A stretch of 64,000 bases of DNA from Diphasiastrum complanatum (taxonomy: Eukaryota; Streptophyta; Lycopodiopsida; Lycopodiales; Lycopodiaceae): positions 21,626,000-21,689,999 of the forward strand of contig CM055107.1 in the NCBI GenBank assembly GCA_029204225.1, read 5' to 3'. Each line of letters starts with the position of its first letter. Within the stretch, counting starts at the first letter, position 1. The notes under the pieces are model-generated. The model did no database searches. It worked only from the letters and a program-made list of their open reading frames with translations, and was not told the DNA's origin. This document shows positions 11,243 through 22,335 of the stretch, one piece after another. Position numbers and translations under genes: made by a program.

Positions 11243-11932
11243 TGTGAAAAATTGCCTACATTGGCAAATCTAGCCATGTAGAATATTGTACATTTTGTCA
11301 ATATTGTTTGTTGGTTACTTGAATGGCCAAAGTGCCACTTGTACATACACACCTAAAGTAGGTTACCATGAGTCAAGAGGAGTGGTTGTGTCTATTTGGT
11401 AGTGATTCCTACTTTGTAGGAACTAGACCATGATTTATGATGAGATTTGTACCTACCATGCACCTACCAAGCATGACTCTTGGATCTAGGCTAGGGTTTT
11501 CACATTAGGGCAAGAAATTGGAGTCTACTTCCTTATTACATGCTGGATTTTCACCTAACTTTGCAAAGGAAGTGTGTTTTACTATGTATTTCCATTCTCC
11601 ATAGTGAGAAGATAGAAACTTTTTGGAGCCTCAAGGAGAAACTCGAGTTTCCTCTCATTGTATGGTGATTACTCTATTTTTCAATGAAACCCAGCTTTGG
11701 AACTTTGTAAACACTGTCTACAGGCCGTACTACAGCCTTATTTCCACACGTGTGGAGTTGGATTAGACTATTTGATCAATGCTTTGATTGTCTCTACTTG
11801 TTTCCTATCAAGCTGCTAAACTAGATCTTGTTTTCTAATGACTAGTTTCTGATAGATTGTTTAACAAGCATACAATCACCTTGTGGATCATTCAAAGATC
11901 CATTTATGGTCCTTAGTACTGTACTTTTCACA
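11243..11932 (+). mobile_element. Solo LTR, family L1, with 5-bp target duplication
   Basis: This 690-bp segment begins TGTGAA and ends TTCACA. It aligns end to end with the complement of the LTR at 3544-4225, including the shared GGTAGTGATTCCTA segment and the last 60 bp. It is flanked by AGACC on both sides (11238-11242 and 11933-11937). No internal sequence remains, so it arose by LTR-LTR recombination after insertion. The host repeat can be read through if the LTR and one AGACC copy are removed. It contains CCACACGTGTGG at 11744-11755. Confidence 0.92.
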
Positions 11933-12428
11933 AGACCAGGACATAGAGAATCTTGCGAGAGTTAGTCTGATGATTAATTGCCTGTGCGAGAGTTCCCAGT
12001 GAAAAAAAGACGGAAAAGTACCAATGAACCCTCGCAGACAGTGAAATTTTCAATTCTAGTGGTCAAGAACTCTCGCAGAGGATTTTGAAGTTCCATCTTA
12101 GTGAGACCAGGACACAGAAGAGCTTGCGAGAGTTAGTTTGATTCCAGTGAGCTAAAAAATTGCATTTAAGTGTTAAAAAATCACTAAAAAGTGAAGATCC
12201 AGCAAATCCTTCCAGTAAGAACTCTTGCAGACCCTCTCAATCAATTTAGAAGGTCAAATTACATCAATGATGAAGCCTGTGAGAGTTAGTATGAAGATCT
12301 GGTGAAGATCAAGCACAAAAGATGATTTTGAACTCTCGCAAACAATGCAATTCTCACTTTTGCAAGAGTTAACTCTTGTAGAGAATTCTATAGCGCCTCG
12401 CACAAGTTAACCCTCATAGACTTGATCA
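11933..12428 (+). repeat. CTCTCGCA / TGCGAGAG repeat region (Gypsy-A LTR-like)
   Basis: About ten alternating copies of the motif and its complement lie here. The segment GAAGTTCCATCT.AGTGAGACCAGGACA occurs around both 11220 and 12085. After removing the solo LTR, the two copies are about 166 bp apart. The style matches the LTR region at 46140-46400. Confidence 0.6.
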
Positions 12429-12592
12429 ATGAAAAGATCTGCATCAGATCCAGCTACTGTCAAAATCTCAGGTCAATCAGTGCAAGGAGTAAAAAGTTAT
12501 CAAGGAAAAACCACCGTAAAAGGCCTAAAATTCATTTGGCCAATCAGTTCGATCAAATCCTTGAAGATCCAGACACATAGATTCTGCCATTT

Positions 12593-14030
12593 GTGCAATG
12601 CAACATCGCACGATATGGCTATTGCCCGTTTAACCCCAGGGTTGTTCAACAGAAGAGAAGTCCTTATCAGACTTCTTATCCTTATCATCAAGGGGCACCT
12701 AACGCGGCACCAAGGTACGGTGCACCCAATCAACCACAATGCATGTCCTTACCTGCTCCACCAGGGCCAGCCAATCAACAAGTGGCCCATGTAAACCTGA
12801 CAACAATAGAACAAGAAATGCAAATGCCACCTCAACCTGAGCAGCAGCAGTGGTACGGACCAGATGAACCATTTATGGATCCTGCCATAAATGAATATGT
12901 TTCGGCCTATGCAGCTCAAACTCAACGTCAAGGTGGAAGAAATTACGGCTTCTACGAGTGCGGTGAGGGACACAGAATTGCAAAAATGTCCTTACAAAGG
13001 ACAATATACAACCTCCTGTCGGGATTGCGGTTATGGACACTGTTTCAAGAATTGTCCATTTAAACCTGGAACCAGTGCACCTCTTAACCTCATTGCCATA
13101 CAGCAATCAGCAGCTCCAACGGGGATGCCATCGAAAGGTCAACACGACTATGCTCCTATGTTAGTTGTTATGCGAACACAGAAGAGGAAGGAAGTGGCTC
13201 CCTCACCACCACCATCGGTCACTGACGACCAACCCTCAACTTCAGCGCCATATCCAAATGTGAGGGAAGAGAGAAGACAGTACCAGAAAATAAGACACTG
13301 GGTACAAAAAGCACAAGAGAAGGAAAAAGAGCAAGAACGAAACATTCTCACAGAACCTCCAGTCGGCGTCAAACGAGAACCGCAAACGGGCTCACCATTG
13401 CACACTGATCAGAATGATCGGTTGCACCAACATGAACCACCTTTTCACATGGTGGAACCTGAGAAACCACGCACTGAAAGGCTCACACTCTTGTTGTCAA
13501 GCCACGTTAGTTTACCCTTCGGAGAACTACTGCGGATTGCACCACAAGCGAAAAGCCTTTTAGTTGAATGGGCCAAAGCGGATGAGGAGCCAGTAGCACC
13601 TGAGCCCATCTATTCTGCGGGTTATGATGAAACAAGTAACGTCCTCCACATCGGAGCAGCATGGGAGAGTGAGGAACACAACATCACTTTTCCAATCAAA
13701 CACAAGAGATACGAGGACGAGGCAGCAATGGTAGATGGAGGATCGGGTGTCAATCTGATCTCCACTACTTTGTACGAAAAATGGGGATTACAAGGATTGA
13801 AGCCAGCCACATTCGCCATCAAGCTAGCAGATCAGTCCTGTGTGAAACCAAAAGGTGTAGTTGTTGATATTCCCGTAAAGATAGCAGGCATGCAGTATTT
13901 TGATTACTTTTGTGGTCATGGATATACTTGAATCTTCATCTGCATACCGTATTTTACTGGGAAGACCATGGTTGAGGGCTGTGCAAGTAGTACACAACTG
14001 GGGTACAGAGAAACTCACCTTCGAGAACAA
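12593..14030 (+). pseudogene. Gypsy-A gag C-terminus and aspartic protease (frameshifted)
   Basis: Two overlapping frames encode this polypeptide. The first, to about 12975, is a proline/glutamine-rich gag tail ending in a knuckle that starts ECGEGHRIAK. The second, to about 13931, has the second knuckle CRDCGYGHCFKNC, a long charged linker (QKAQEKEKEQER) and the protease MVDGGSGVNLIS..FAIKLADQ. A third frame completes the protease (YRILLGRPWLRAVQVVHNW). Gag's capsid part is absent, because the CTCTCGCA region joins directly to the gag tail. Both knuckles are CX2CX3HX4C, one residue shorter than usual before the histidine. The minus-strand copy at 4641-6256 matches it throughout. Confidence 0.85.
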
Positions 14031-14036
14031 AGAATA

Positions 14037-14153
14037 GGACAGTCAATCTTATGATCTGTCGTGGATGATCCGTCATCAACTTTGGGCGGTGAAACCTATT
14101 GCGCCCAAAGCTGATGACGGATCATCCACGACAGATCATAAGATTGACTGTCC
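14037..14153. repeat. 51-bp-arm inverted repeat (hairpin) inside Gypsy-A
   Basis: The left arm 14037-14087 is the reverse complement of 14103-14153 with a single mismatch, around a 15-nt loop. The right arm encodes the normal family sequence (DDGSSTTDHKID), also present in the 5-kb copy. The left arm is therefore the extra, inverted copy. Confidence 0.95.
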
Positions 14154-14790
14154 AAGGCATGCAAAGGGAGGTCACTATCATTCAGAGATGAATGTCATGA
14201 GATGGACGGATGCATTAGCAACTATTGACTGTCAGGCATGTCAATATGAATCAGATCTAGAACCGAGTACATCTTCACCCAAATGTTACACTATGGACAC
14301 ACCAATCACATTTGGAGTAAATATGATAAACGTAGCATGCCTGTCAGCGGAACTGATTGAGAACCCAGTGGACGATGATCTAGTCCCTTGGCAACATGCT
14401 CTAACTTATAATAAGGAGATTGAGCTGATTGATGAACAAGTCCTACACCACATGGACCCAGATCGTTACGAAACCAAGAAGGTACCAACTCAACCACCAC
14501 AAAGGTCTGCTATGGCGAAAGTCTCAAACCACCTGAGGCACCTACAAATAAGAAGAATCAGTTGAAGCAACGCTACAACCAGGTGATCCGATGGAGTGAC
14601 CTACCCGAAGAGGCAATAGCTACAGTAGACGTTGATATTCGCAACCATGAGGCGAATGTCACAGCAGTCCCAAAGAAGGACAACAAGGATGAACTCACCA
14701 AAATGACAAAAAAGGGCAAAAAAAACGTGTTGGATTCCTTGAAGTCAAAAAGTTGGACTCAGATACAACGTCATCTTCTACATAGGTGAC
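14103..14790 (+). pseudogene. Gypsy-A linker between protease and RT
   Basis: A frame from 14065 to 14565 continues, after one stop and frame change, to about 14789. The segments SSTTDHKID, GGHYHSEMN and TPITFGVNMINVACLS match the protease-RT linker of the minus-strand copy near 4800-5030. The function of this spacer is not known to me; in this group it is part of the Pol precursor. The lysine-rich end precedes the RT domain. Confidence 0.6.
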
Positions 14791-14803
14791 AAAAAATTAA
14801 AAA

Positions 14804-15811
14804 ATGACCAGTCGGGCCAAGATCAATATGCTGAAAGAGGAATCTCGACGAGCTCCAGTTCATGAGATGCTTGATACTATCAAGAATTATACATTGGACG
14901 ACGTGGTAATCATGATGTCGCAAGCCCAACGAGAGCCTGATCAAAATCAGGCACCAGCGGAACAAGTCTTCGAGGGACCTGCGCAAACACAGCCGATGAA
15001 TATTGCGGAACCAGGAGAAGAAGAAATGATAGTGCATGTGGGAGAGCAGTTAACACCCACGCAGTTCAAGAGACTACGATCCTTGTTGGTGCAATATAAA
15101 GACTGTTTTGCCTGGAGCTATAGTGATCTCCCCAAGGTAAGCCGTTACTACCGCTGCAACCTGAATTATACAGAACTGATCAAGAAAGAGTTGCAGAAAC
15201 TTATGGATGCAGATTTCATTTACGAAATCGAGCACACGAAATGGGTATCGCCGATAGTTATAGTAACCAAGAAGAATGGCAAAATGCGTATCTGTGTGAA
15301 TCTGAAGGCGCTTAATGCAGTCACCAAAAATGACCATTTTTTTTTACCATTTATGGAAAGTGTCCTTGATAGAGTAGCTGGCAACGAAGCCTACAGTTTT
15401 CTGGACGGCTTCAGCGGCTACAACCAGGTGAAAATAGCCCCCCAGGACCAGCACAAGACAACATTCGCCACGGAATGGGAAACTTATGCCATTCGGACTT
15501 TGTAATGCCCCAAGCACTTTCTAGCGAGTCATGCAGACGACATTCAAAGATTATTTGCAAAAAAATTTGAAAATTTTCTTGGACGATCTGTGCGTGCATG
15601 GACCAGATTCAGAACACTTATCCAATTTAGAGAAGGTGCTACAAAAATGTCGCGAATACCAGATCTCCCTGAATCTAGAAAAATGCCAATTCTGGGTGAC
15701 GCATGGCTTGATACTCGGCCATATAGTGTCAAGACACGGGATCGCCATAGATCTATCAAAGATCAGGATCACTGTTGATCTACCACCACTGGGGACGATC
15801 CGCGAGGTCTC
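14804..15811 (+). pseudogene. Gypsy-A reverse transcriptase (deleted, frameshifted)
   Basis: The frame 14804-15505 carries the pre-RT region (CFAWSYSDLPKVS) and RT motifs in order: KWVSPIVIVTKKNGKMRICV, LNAVTKNDHF, VLDRVAGNEAYSFLDGFSGY, NQVKIAPQDQHKTTF. The style fits Tat/Athila-like plant Gypsy elements. A frameshifted and shortened stretch follows, then 15531-15811 with IFLDDLCVH (the catalytic DD pair), LNLEKCQFWV and GLILGHIVSRHGI. There is a deletion before the ELIKKELQKLMDADFIY segment and another between the palm and the LDD motif. The frame ends at a deletion junction at about 15812. Confidence 0.88.
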
Positions 15812-15948
15812 TGGCAGCTGAAAAAGAAAGACGCAAGGCTTGGCATGATCGCAGATTACAAAAGAAGGATCTTCGTTCAGGAGATCTGGTCCTGATGTAT
15901 AAAACCAAGGCGATCAAGGGGAAGTTAAAATTCACGGGCGAACGATTG
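15812..15948 (+). pseudogene. Gypsy-A integrase C-terminal tail joined to RT by deletion
   Basis: The translation from GGCAGCTGAA onward (AEKERRKAWHDRRLQKKDL, then SGDLVLMYKTKAIKGKLKFTGE) is nearly identical to the integrase tail at 45407-45545. RNase H, the integrase zinc finger and the catalytic core are missing, so a deletion of over 2 kb fused the RT to this tail. The shared CTGGCAGCTGAA at the join in the 45-kb copy suggests a microhomology deletion. Confidence 0.85.
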
Positions 15949-16790
15949 CCTTCTCTACTGCCTTAGCCAATGTCTGGGGGTTACTCTGACATACAATCAT
16001 TTGTATGTCATTCTTGAGCCCTCGCAGAAAGAAGGTCAGTAGTAATAGGAGTGGTAGTAACACAGTGGGTTTCACTTGGCATGACAACTCTGTCAAACGA
16101 CACCAATATTGTTAGATGGTTTCGTTACTTCCTTGCTGTAGTGAAGTCAGTGTGAACAGTAGGCCATCAGCCGTTCGGTGGGGAGTATACTCAATTAAGA
16201 ACAGTCTATGGAAGTCCTCAATGGTGTGAATTGAGCCTCTCTGCAGACTATGATACCAGTGCCTAGCCGTTCCAGATAAAGTGATGGCAAAAAACATCAT
16301 TTCATGATGTGGGTTTGTGATGGCACTGGTAAAGCAGGTGGTCCAAAAAGCATCAATATGCTCTTCGGCACTTTCATACGGTGCTCCATGAAACTCAGAA
16401 GTGGATCCATTAAGCTTCGGTAGTCCTCCTGTCTCTGGGGGTACTACGATTGGTTCAGTTAAACGTCATGCCATTCTGTTGGCAACAAGTTCTGTAGCAG
16501 CAGGTGTTATGTTCACTAACGGTGGTTCTGTAGCGTCGGTTGGCTCAAGTTCTGGTAGTTCTTCTATAGGTTCCAACGTATCATCCAAGTCCATTATAGA
16601 TGAGTGAGATTCATCATTTAAGACTGGTGGGACAAGAAACCCACGATGGCTTCTTCTAAGCCCTAAACGCTCTCTCTGGGGATTTGAAGTCTCTCCGTGC
16701 GGTACTCCCTTACACTTAGGTTTCCTTGGTATACCTATGATGTCTTGTCTAGGGTGACAGTAATGATTGCTGCATAATAAATTTCTCACT
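15945..16790 (-). pseudogene. Gypsy-A gag capsid region (minus strand)
   Basis: Read downward from 16790, the translation has an acidic N-terminal segment (EPIEELPELEPTDATEP). The classic plant Gypsy capsid signature follows: LPKLNGSTSEFHGAPYESAEEHIDAFW, described in two parts, then FFAITLSGTARHWYHSL, IHTIEDFHRLFLIEY and FLRGLKNDIQ. This is the retrotransposon-gag domain. Two in-frame stops (near 16466 and 16112) break it. It points the opposite way to the Gypsy-A relic that ends at 15948, so the two are different copies, or one copy rearranged by inversion. Confidence 0.85.
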
Positions 16791-18719
16791 TACGGATAGC
16801 AATCAACTGTCGTTGCACATGTGTTTTGTGATTTTCCCACGTTATCCCATAGGTCATCCATCCTTTGTCCACTAATACTGCATACGACCTAACTAACTCT
16901 ACTTGGTCATTTTTCTGCTCAATCCTAATTTAACCATACCCATGTACAGTTTTTCTTGGTTTTTTGTACCAGGTGCTGTCTCTATGGGATGATAGGGTTG
17001 GTGGGTCGTAGAATAATGACTTTCAACTTAGGAATCTGGTTTTTACTTTAACCCTAGGCTTCATACAAAACTCCATTCTCTGACCTGTCCCGTCACTCTA
17101 TGAAAGATTTCTAGTAGTAATTGGCATCATAGCCTAGACTCCCTGCTGGTGAAAATTGAATGTAGTCTCTAGTCCAAACTGTATTCCAAATTGTTGAAAA
17201 TAGAATGGCCTTGGCGAAGTCGGATCACATGCAGCTAGGGTTGGATTGGGAACTTATAACATATGTTCTAGGTGTGGGATCAGCCCACATCACTGTGTGA
17301 TGCTAACCACTTCGTCCTGTGATCAACGTGGTACTAGCCGCTTGTACGGTTATGCTAGCTTGCGGCTGACGGTTTAGATAGTGGAATTGTTTTCAACACA
17401 CGCAATCTAGGACCTACGAAACGTGTAGACTTCTGGTAGTATGACAACTAGTGCTTTGTAGTCCAACGATATGGATAACTACTCTTTCAAGCAACATCTC
17501 CTGAAAATTTTTCGACTCCCGGCAGACGCACCAATGTTAGGGCCATTTTTTACGGGGGGTTGGTCTAGCCAAAACGTCCTAAAAGGGTCAAGGGGCCCCA
17601 CCTCTAATGGCGGTTTGGCCCTACGTGAGCAACAGAGGGTTTGCCACTTCCAACCCTGATGGCCTTCTCTATTGCCCCGTGATCCCCAACCGATGAGAGT
17701 TTTCCAGGCTCTCCGAGATACGGCTGCAAGGAGGGGCTGCTAGTACTTTTGGCTGCAATGATTCACTAGCTTTCTAGGGTCATGGTTCCGTAAAACTTCT
17801 GATCACTAATTCGTGTTAGGACCTTGCTAATAGCTCTTTCCCCATTGAATTCGGTTTACAGTTAGTAAAAATCTTACATGGGCTAGAAACTGATTTATTG
17901 TCTATGATGTGCTCGTGGGGTGCAAGTTATACGCACCGCTTTGTTTGCTAAGCGGCGGTATTTTTGCCGACCGTCGGGTCTAGGTATTTCGCTAGACAGT
18001 ACCAACGGCGGGTGTGACTAGTGCGACGCTTTAACCAAGGTGGTATTTTTCAACCGCGGATGGTGGACGGCCCGCTCTGGTGTTTCACAGAGGTCGGGTC
18101 CAGCTGACACACTTCATAAATGACGAAAATAAAATGCTTCTGAACTTTGATGGTTTATTGCGGTTTAAACTATCAGTTCTATCTTAGACAAGCATAGAGT
18201 AAAACACATTCACCTTTTCAAACTGTATCCATATAAGTACTTCCAAACCATGCTAATAAAACCTGGTTACAAGCGTTCTTGCTTTCACTAAACGTAGATA
18301 ACCGAAAATCAATCCTTCCCTTAATTAACCCCACGACATATGACATTCATTACTATAATTCTCAACTGAACTCTAGTTCATGCTTAAAAACCCGGTTCAC
18401 TACCAAACCTTACAAGTAGTCACCAATGTAAATGAGTACAACTGAAAATTACAACCATCAGCAACACTTAACTCTGTAGGACCTCGGAAAAACTTGACGT
18501 AATTAGTCCTTTGCGTGGAAACTCTAGTCATGAACCTTGTAGCAAAAATCAGAGCCAGGCATGTTGACGCAGTTCTCCCCACTTTACGCATTTCCGATGG
18601 AGTTGGTGTAAAAAGAAAAAATGAAGAAAATGAAAGTTTCTAGAATATGAATGGTGCGATTGAAATGTTAACGGTTCAATTGAGAGAAAACTGAACCGAA
18701 AGTCTGTAAAAAAAAACAG
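16791..18719. other. Unassigned, probably Gypsy leader/LTR sequence
   Basis: About 1.9 kb without a credible ORF. The part next to the minus-strand gag could be its leader. The segment 17540-18110 is markedly GC-richer than its surroundings, with short repeated GGCGG and CGGGTC words. No TG..CA border or PBS was identified. Confidence 0.35.
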
Positions 18720-19310
18720 GCCAAAAAGATGCAATGGCTAAAAAAATCAGCAACCCATCACTCACACCAAGCCCTCAAGCAAACCATCCCACTCATCCAA
18801 GATGTAAGCCTACTAGTATGACAATGGACTACAACCAACCAACCAACCCTCACCATGAAATCACTCTCAACAAAAGCAATTCTCTCAACACATTACTCTC
18901 AACACACATTTTACACACACTCCCTCAACACTAACTCTCAACACTAACTCTCAAACCAAACCACAAACACCCAACCTATCCATTGTTATCAACTACAAGT
19001 GAGTCTACTCTCAATCCACTAACAAGCATTCAACCCCAAACATCCATCACTCCACAAGCAACTATGCAAGACAATACTTGTACCAATGCATAAGCATACT
19101 ATAAGGCAAAACCACATTTAACCATCCATCAAACCAAACTTACAAGGAGTCAAACCTACTCATCAACAAAGATCTCTCAAGCAAGCACCCATCTTCCAAA
19201 AGCTTTCAACTCTAAAAAACTCTCAACCAACATCACATCAAACTATCACATCATCATCTAACTCACCCAACTATCAATCAACTATATCTTAACACAAAGA
19301 GTGGCCTCCT
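18720..19310. repeat. C/A-rich, strand-asymmetric low-complexity region
   Basis: The plus strand is almost free of G. It contains repeated CTCAACAC, AACCAACC and ACTAACTCTCAA words, with a short tandem near 18925-18955. The plus-strand ORF at 18734-18934 is a by-product of this composition. Confidence 0.6.
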
Positions 19311-19325
19311 TTTATAGTAAATCCC
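19295..19325 (-). promoter_or_regulatory. Possible minus-strand TATA box (LTR-like)
   Basis: On the minus strand this reads ACTATAAAAGGAGGCCACTC. The TATAAAAGGAGGCC form resembles the TATA regions of the Gypsy LTRs at 62917 and 10263, which suggests that 18.7-19.8 kb is a minus-strand Gypsy LTR fragment. Confidence 0.4.
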
Positions 19326-20334
19326 AAGTGTCCCCCTTCAAAATGAGGCTTTGCCAATTTTCATGCCCTTCAAGCCCTTTTGTCCATTTGTCCAATACCC
19401 ATTGGCAAGTACATCAAGTGGCCTCCTTGAGGGTGTAGGGGTTGGTGCCATTTGAGGCCCCCTTCCGAAACAAGCCAAGATGTCGTCTTAGTCAAAAGCT
19501 AGAGAAAATATCTTTTAGGCCCTCTAGGTCCTAAAGTCTTGTTTACATTTATTATCCAAAAGGTGGGTGAGGACTTTTGTCAAGCCCCTATTCCACCTAA
19601 GGTGCCCTCCATTTCCTTGGTCTTTGTCCTTTGTTCCTTTTAGCCCTTCATTTGGTTTTTCTTTCCTTTGTAGCAGGCGCGGCCCGACGGCCCTTGGCTT
19701 TTGATTTCTCGGAATTAATAACTGATTTGCATATTTTGCCCATTTTCCGTAATTTGTCCAATTTTACCCGTTAGGGTTTCTGCAAGTTTTTAGTATTGCC
19801 CATAATTCACAGCTTGGGTTTTGCCCGATAAATATTTTTCTTTGATGGCTTTTTGACTAAAGTTGACTTTTTTGGCATTCATGACTAGGGCTCCCACGAC
19901 AACACGGATTCCCTGAAAAATACACTGAGTGATCATATATTAGAAAAAATGGACTCAATACATGGTGAGATTTTAGCACGGTCATACCGGCTATATTTTA
20001 CAACTGGCCATTTTTTTTTTAAAAAGCCGTAAAATATTTATCGGCCATTTCCAAGGCCGCAAAATTTGCTCTAGCCTCATTTAGGGCGGGCCGGGACCCA
20101 ATTCTAGGTGGACCGGCACTTTTGGCTCGGTCTTACAAAACTTGACCACAAAATATTTTTGACGATTTTTTCGAAAGTCAGTTTCTTACTTTTAAACTGT
20201 GTCTAGCCACTTTAGGACGGGCTAGGACCCAGTTCTAAGGCAAATTTTTGTCAATTTTTCTCTAACAACCGGGTTTTACATGCCGTTTTTTTCAATTATT
20301 GCAAACTTAAACTTCAATATTAGCCTGATTTTCC
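19326..20334. other. Unassigned sequence
   Basis: About 1 kb with no ORF or clear terminus. Repeated phrases of the type GGGCGGGCCGGGACCCA / GGACGGGCTAGGACCCA occur at about 20085 and 20215, which may mark a short tandem unit. Confidence 0.35.
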
Positions 20335-22200
20335 ATGCGGAAATATCGGCTAACAAGGGGATTTGGTCAAGCTTTTGCAGTCCAAGGACGTGGTGGCAGA
20401 TTTGGTCATGAATTCACCAATCAAGAGATGAATACTCAAATCGTAAATTGTTTGAATAATTTCAAGAACAATCCAATGATGGCCCGAATCGAGGCAATTG
20501 GAATCAAGACCGAGGTCAAGGGCGTGGCTATTCTAGACAAAATAAACCTGGAAATTGTAGATACTGCAACAAACCTGGCCATTGGGAGCATGAATGCTTC
20601 AAGAAACAAAAGGAGATAGAACAAAGAAAAGGCAAATGACAAGCAGACAATTACGTTGATCAACATCAATTTGATGATGATTATTATGAAGACAACTATG
20701 TTAATCAACATCAATACAATGATGATCAGTATGAAGATGATACAGGTGAAAGTTCAAACTTGTTCATAACAGCATTTATGACAAGTGATGAAGCCAAGAA
20801 TATCTGGTACATTGATAGTGGTGCGTCCAAGAACATGACTTCAAGGAAAGAGTGATTTTCAGAACTCAAGGAAACTCACAATGGTGATGAAGTTGGGCAA
20901 GCCGATGGCCAATTGCTATCTGTTAAAGGATTTGGAGTGGTACTAGTAAAGTTATCCAGTGGGATGATAAAGCGGATAAGCAATGTGCAATATGTACCTG
21001 GCTTAGCTAAGAATCTACTATCTGTTGGGATGATGGCTGATCAACAACCCAAGGTTGAGTTTGACAGTAACAAATGTCTTGTCAAAGACATCAAGAATCA
21101 CTACAAAGTAATTGCTATAGGAGCTAGAGTCAATGGGAATCGACTCTACAAATTGAATGTGAGGTATTTTGCTCAAGCTATGGTAAGCATTGTTGATAGT
21201 CGAAGTGATCTTTGGCATCAACGATTTGGTCATATTAGTGCTCAAAGTTTATAGATTCTCAAAAGAGATAATCTAGTTATTGGATTGCTTGATATTTCTT
21301 TTGAAGGAAAAATCTGTGAAGGTTGCATTTTGCAAAAACATCACAGAGAGAGGTTTTCCAAAAGTGGAGCATGGAGAGCCAGTGGCATCCTAGATCTTGT
21401 CCACAATGATCTATGTGGACCTATTCAGACTAGATCTCTTAGTGGCTACTATTATTTTATTACCTTCATTGATGATTATAGCATATGCATTTGGATTTAT
21501 GTCATAAGCAATAAATCAGATGCTTTTGCTAAGTTCAGGGAATTCAGGACATTAGTTGAAAATCAAACAAGATGTTGCATCAAGACTTTGAGATCTGATG
21601 GAGGTGGTGAGTATTTTTCGACAGAATTTATTGATTTCTGCAAAGATCAAGGGATCAGAGCCAAACTACAACACCTTATTCACCACAGCAAAATGGAGTT
21701 ACAAAATGAAAGAATAGATCTATTGTTGAGATGGCCAGAGCGATGTCCAAAAGCAAAGGTCTGCTAAACACCTTTTGGACAAAAGCTTGTAGCACAGCTA
21801 CGCACATCCTGAATCGGTGTCCTACAAAATCCGTGAAAGGTAAGACTTTACTAGAAAGCAACCTAATATTTCTCATTTGAGAGTATTTGGTTGTGATGCT
21901 TATGCTCATATTCCTGATGAGAAATGAAAGAAATTGGATGCAAAAGCTATCAAGTCTATTTTCCTTGGATATGATGAGAAGGCCAAGGCATACAGGATGT
22001 ATGACACAAATGCACAGAAGCTTGTGATTTCTAGGGATGTTACATCTGATGAGATGGGCCGAGGTGAACAATCTAAAGTAATTACTGAACCTTTTAATGA
22101 GGGAGCGAAAGTACAGGTCAAGAAAGAAGTGGATTTTGATATAGAAAATCCAATGGAAAAAGACAAACCTGATGCTGAAATCTCCAAGAGAGTACATACT
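20335..22200 (+). pseudogene. Copia-A gag end, protease and integrase
   Basis: The relic begins in a glycine/arginine-rich gag tail and zinc knuckle (CRYCNKPGHWEHEC, about 20560-20605). An acidic spacer precedes the protease (WYIDSGASKNM). The GAG-pre-integrase region (LWHQRFGH, CEGCILQKHH) and the integrase core follow: first Asp in LVHNDLCGPI, then FIDDYS and LRSDGGGEYFS. The region holding the catalytic Glu is frameshifted near 21700. The C-terminal part (GYDEKAKAYRMYD) ends at about 22200. Stops and frameshifts occur at about 20850, 21250 and 21690. It is a different family from Copia-B to Copia-E. RT and RNase H of this copy are missing; Copia-B sequence takes over at 22336. Confidence 0.85.
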
Positions 22201-22335
22201 TCCGAATGGTGGCTATTAGATTGCATAATCAAAATTTTAGCATTTGCATGTAGATTTAAGATAGTCAATCAATCTTAGTAAGTGGTGAAAATCATTAGAT
22301 TAAGAATAAATTATAGGTTATTTCTTGTGCAATAG
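22201..22335. other. Junction between Copia-A and Copia-B
   Basis: About 135 bp of AT-rich sequence without recognisable similarity joins the integrase end of Copia-A to the integrase end of Copia-B. Confidence 0.5.

Noticed and set aside
15544-15778. Overlapping ORFs on both strands around the Gypsy-A RT end
   Set aside because: Only the frame with IFLDDLCVH and GLILGHIVSRHGI matches RT; the others are shadows.
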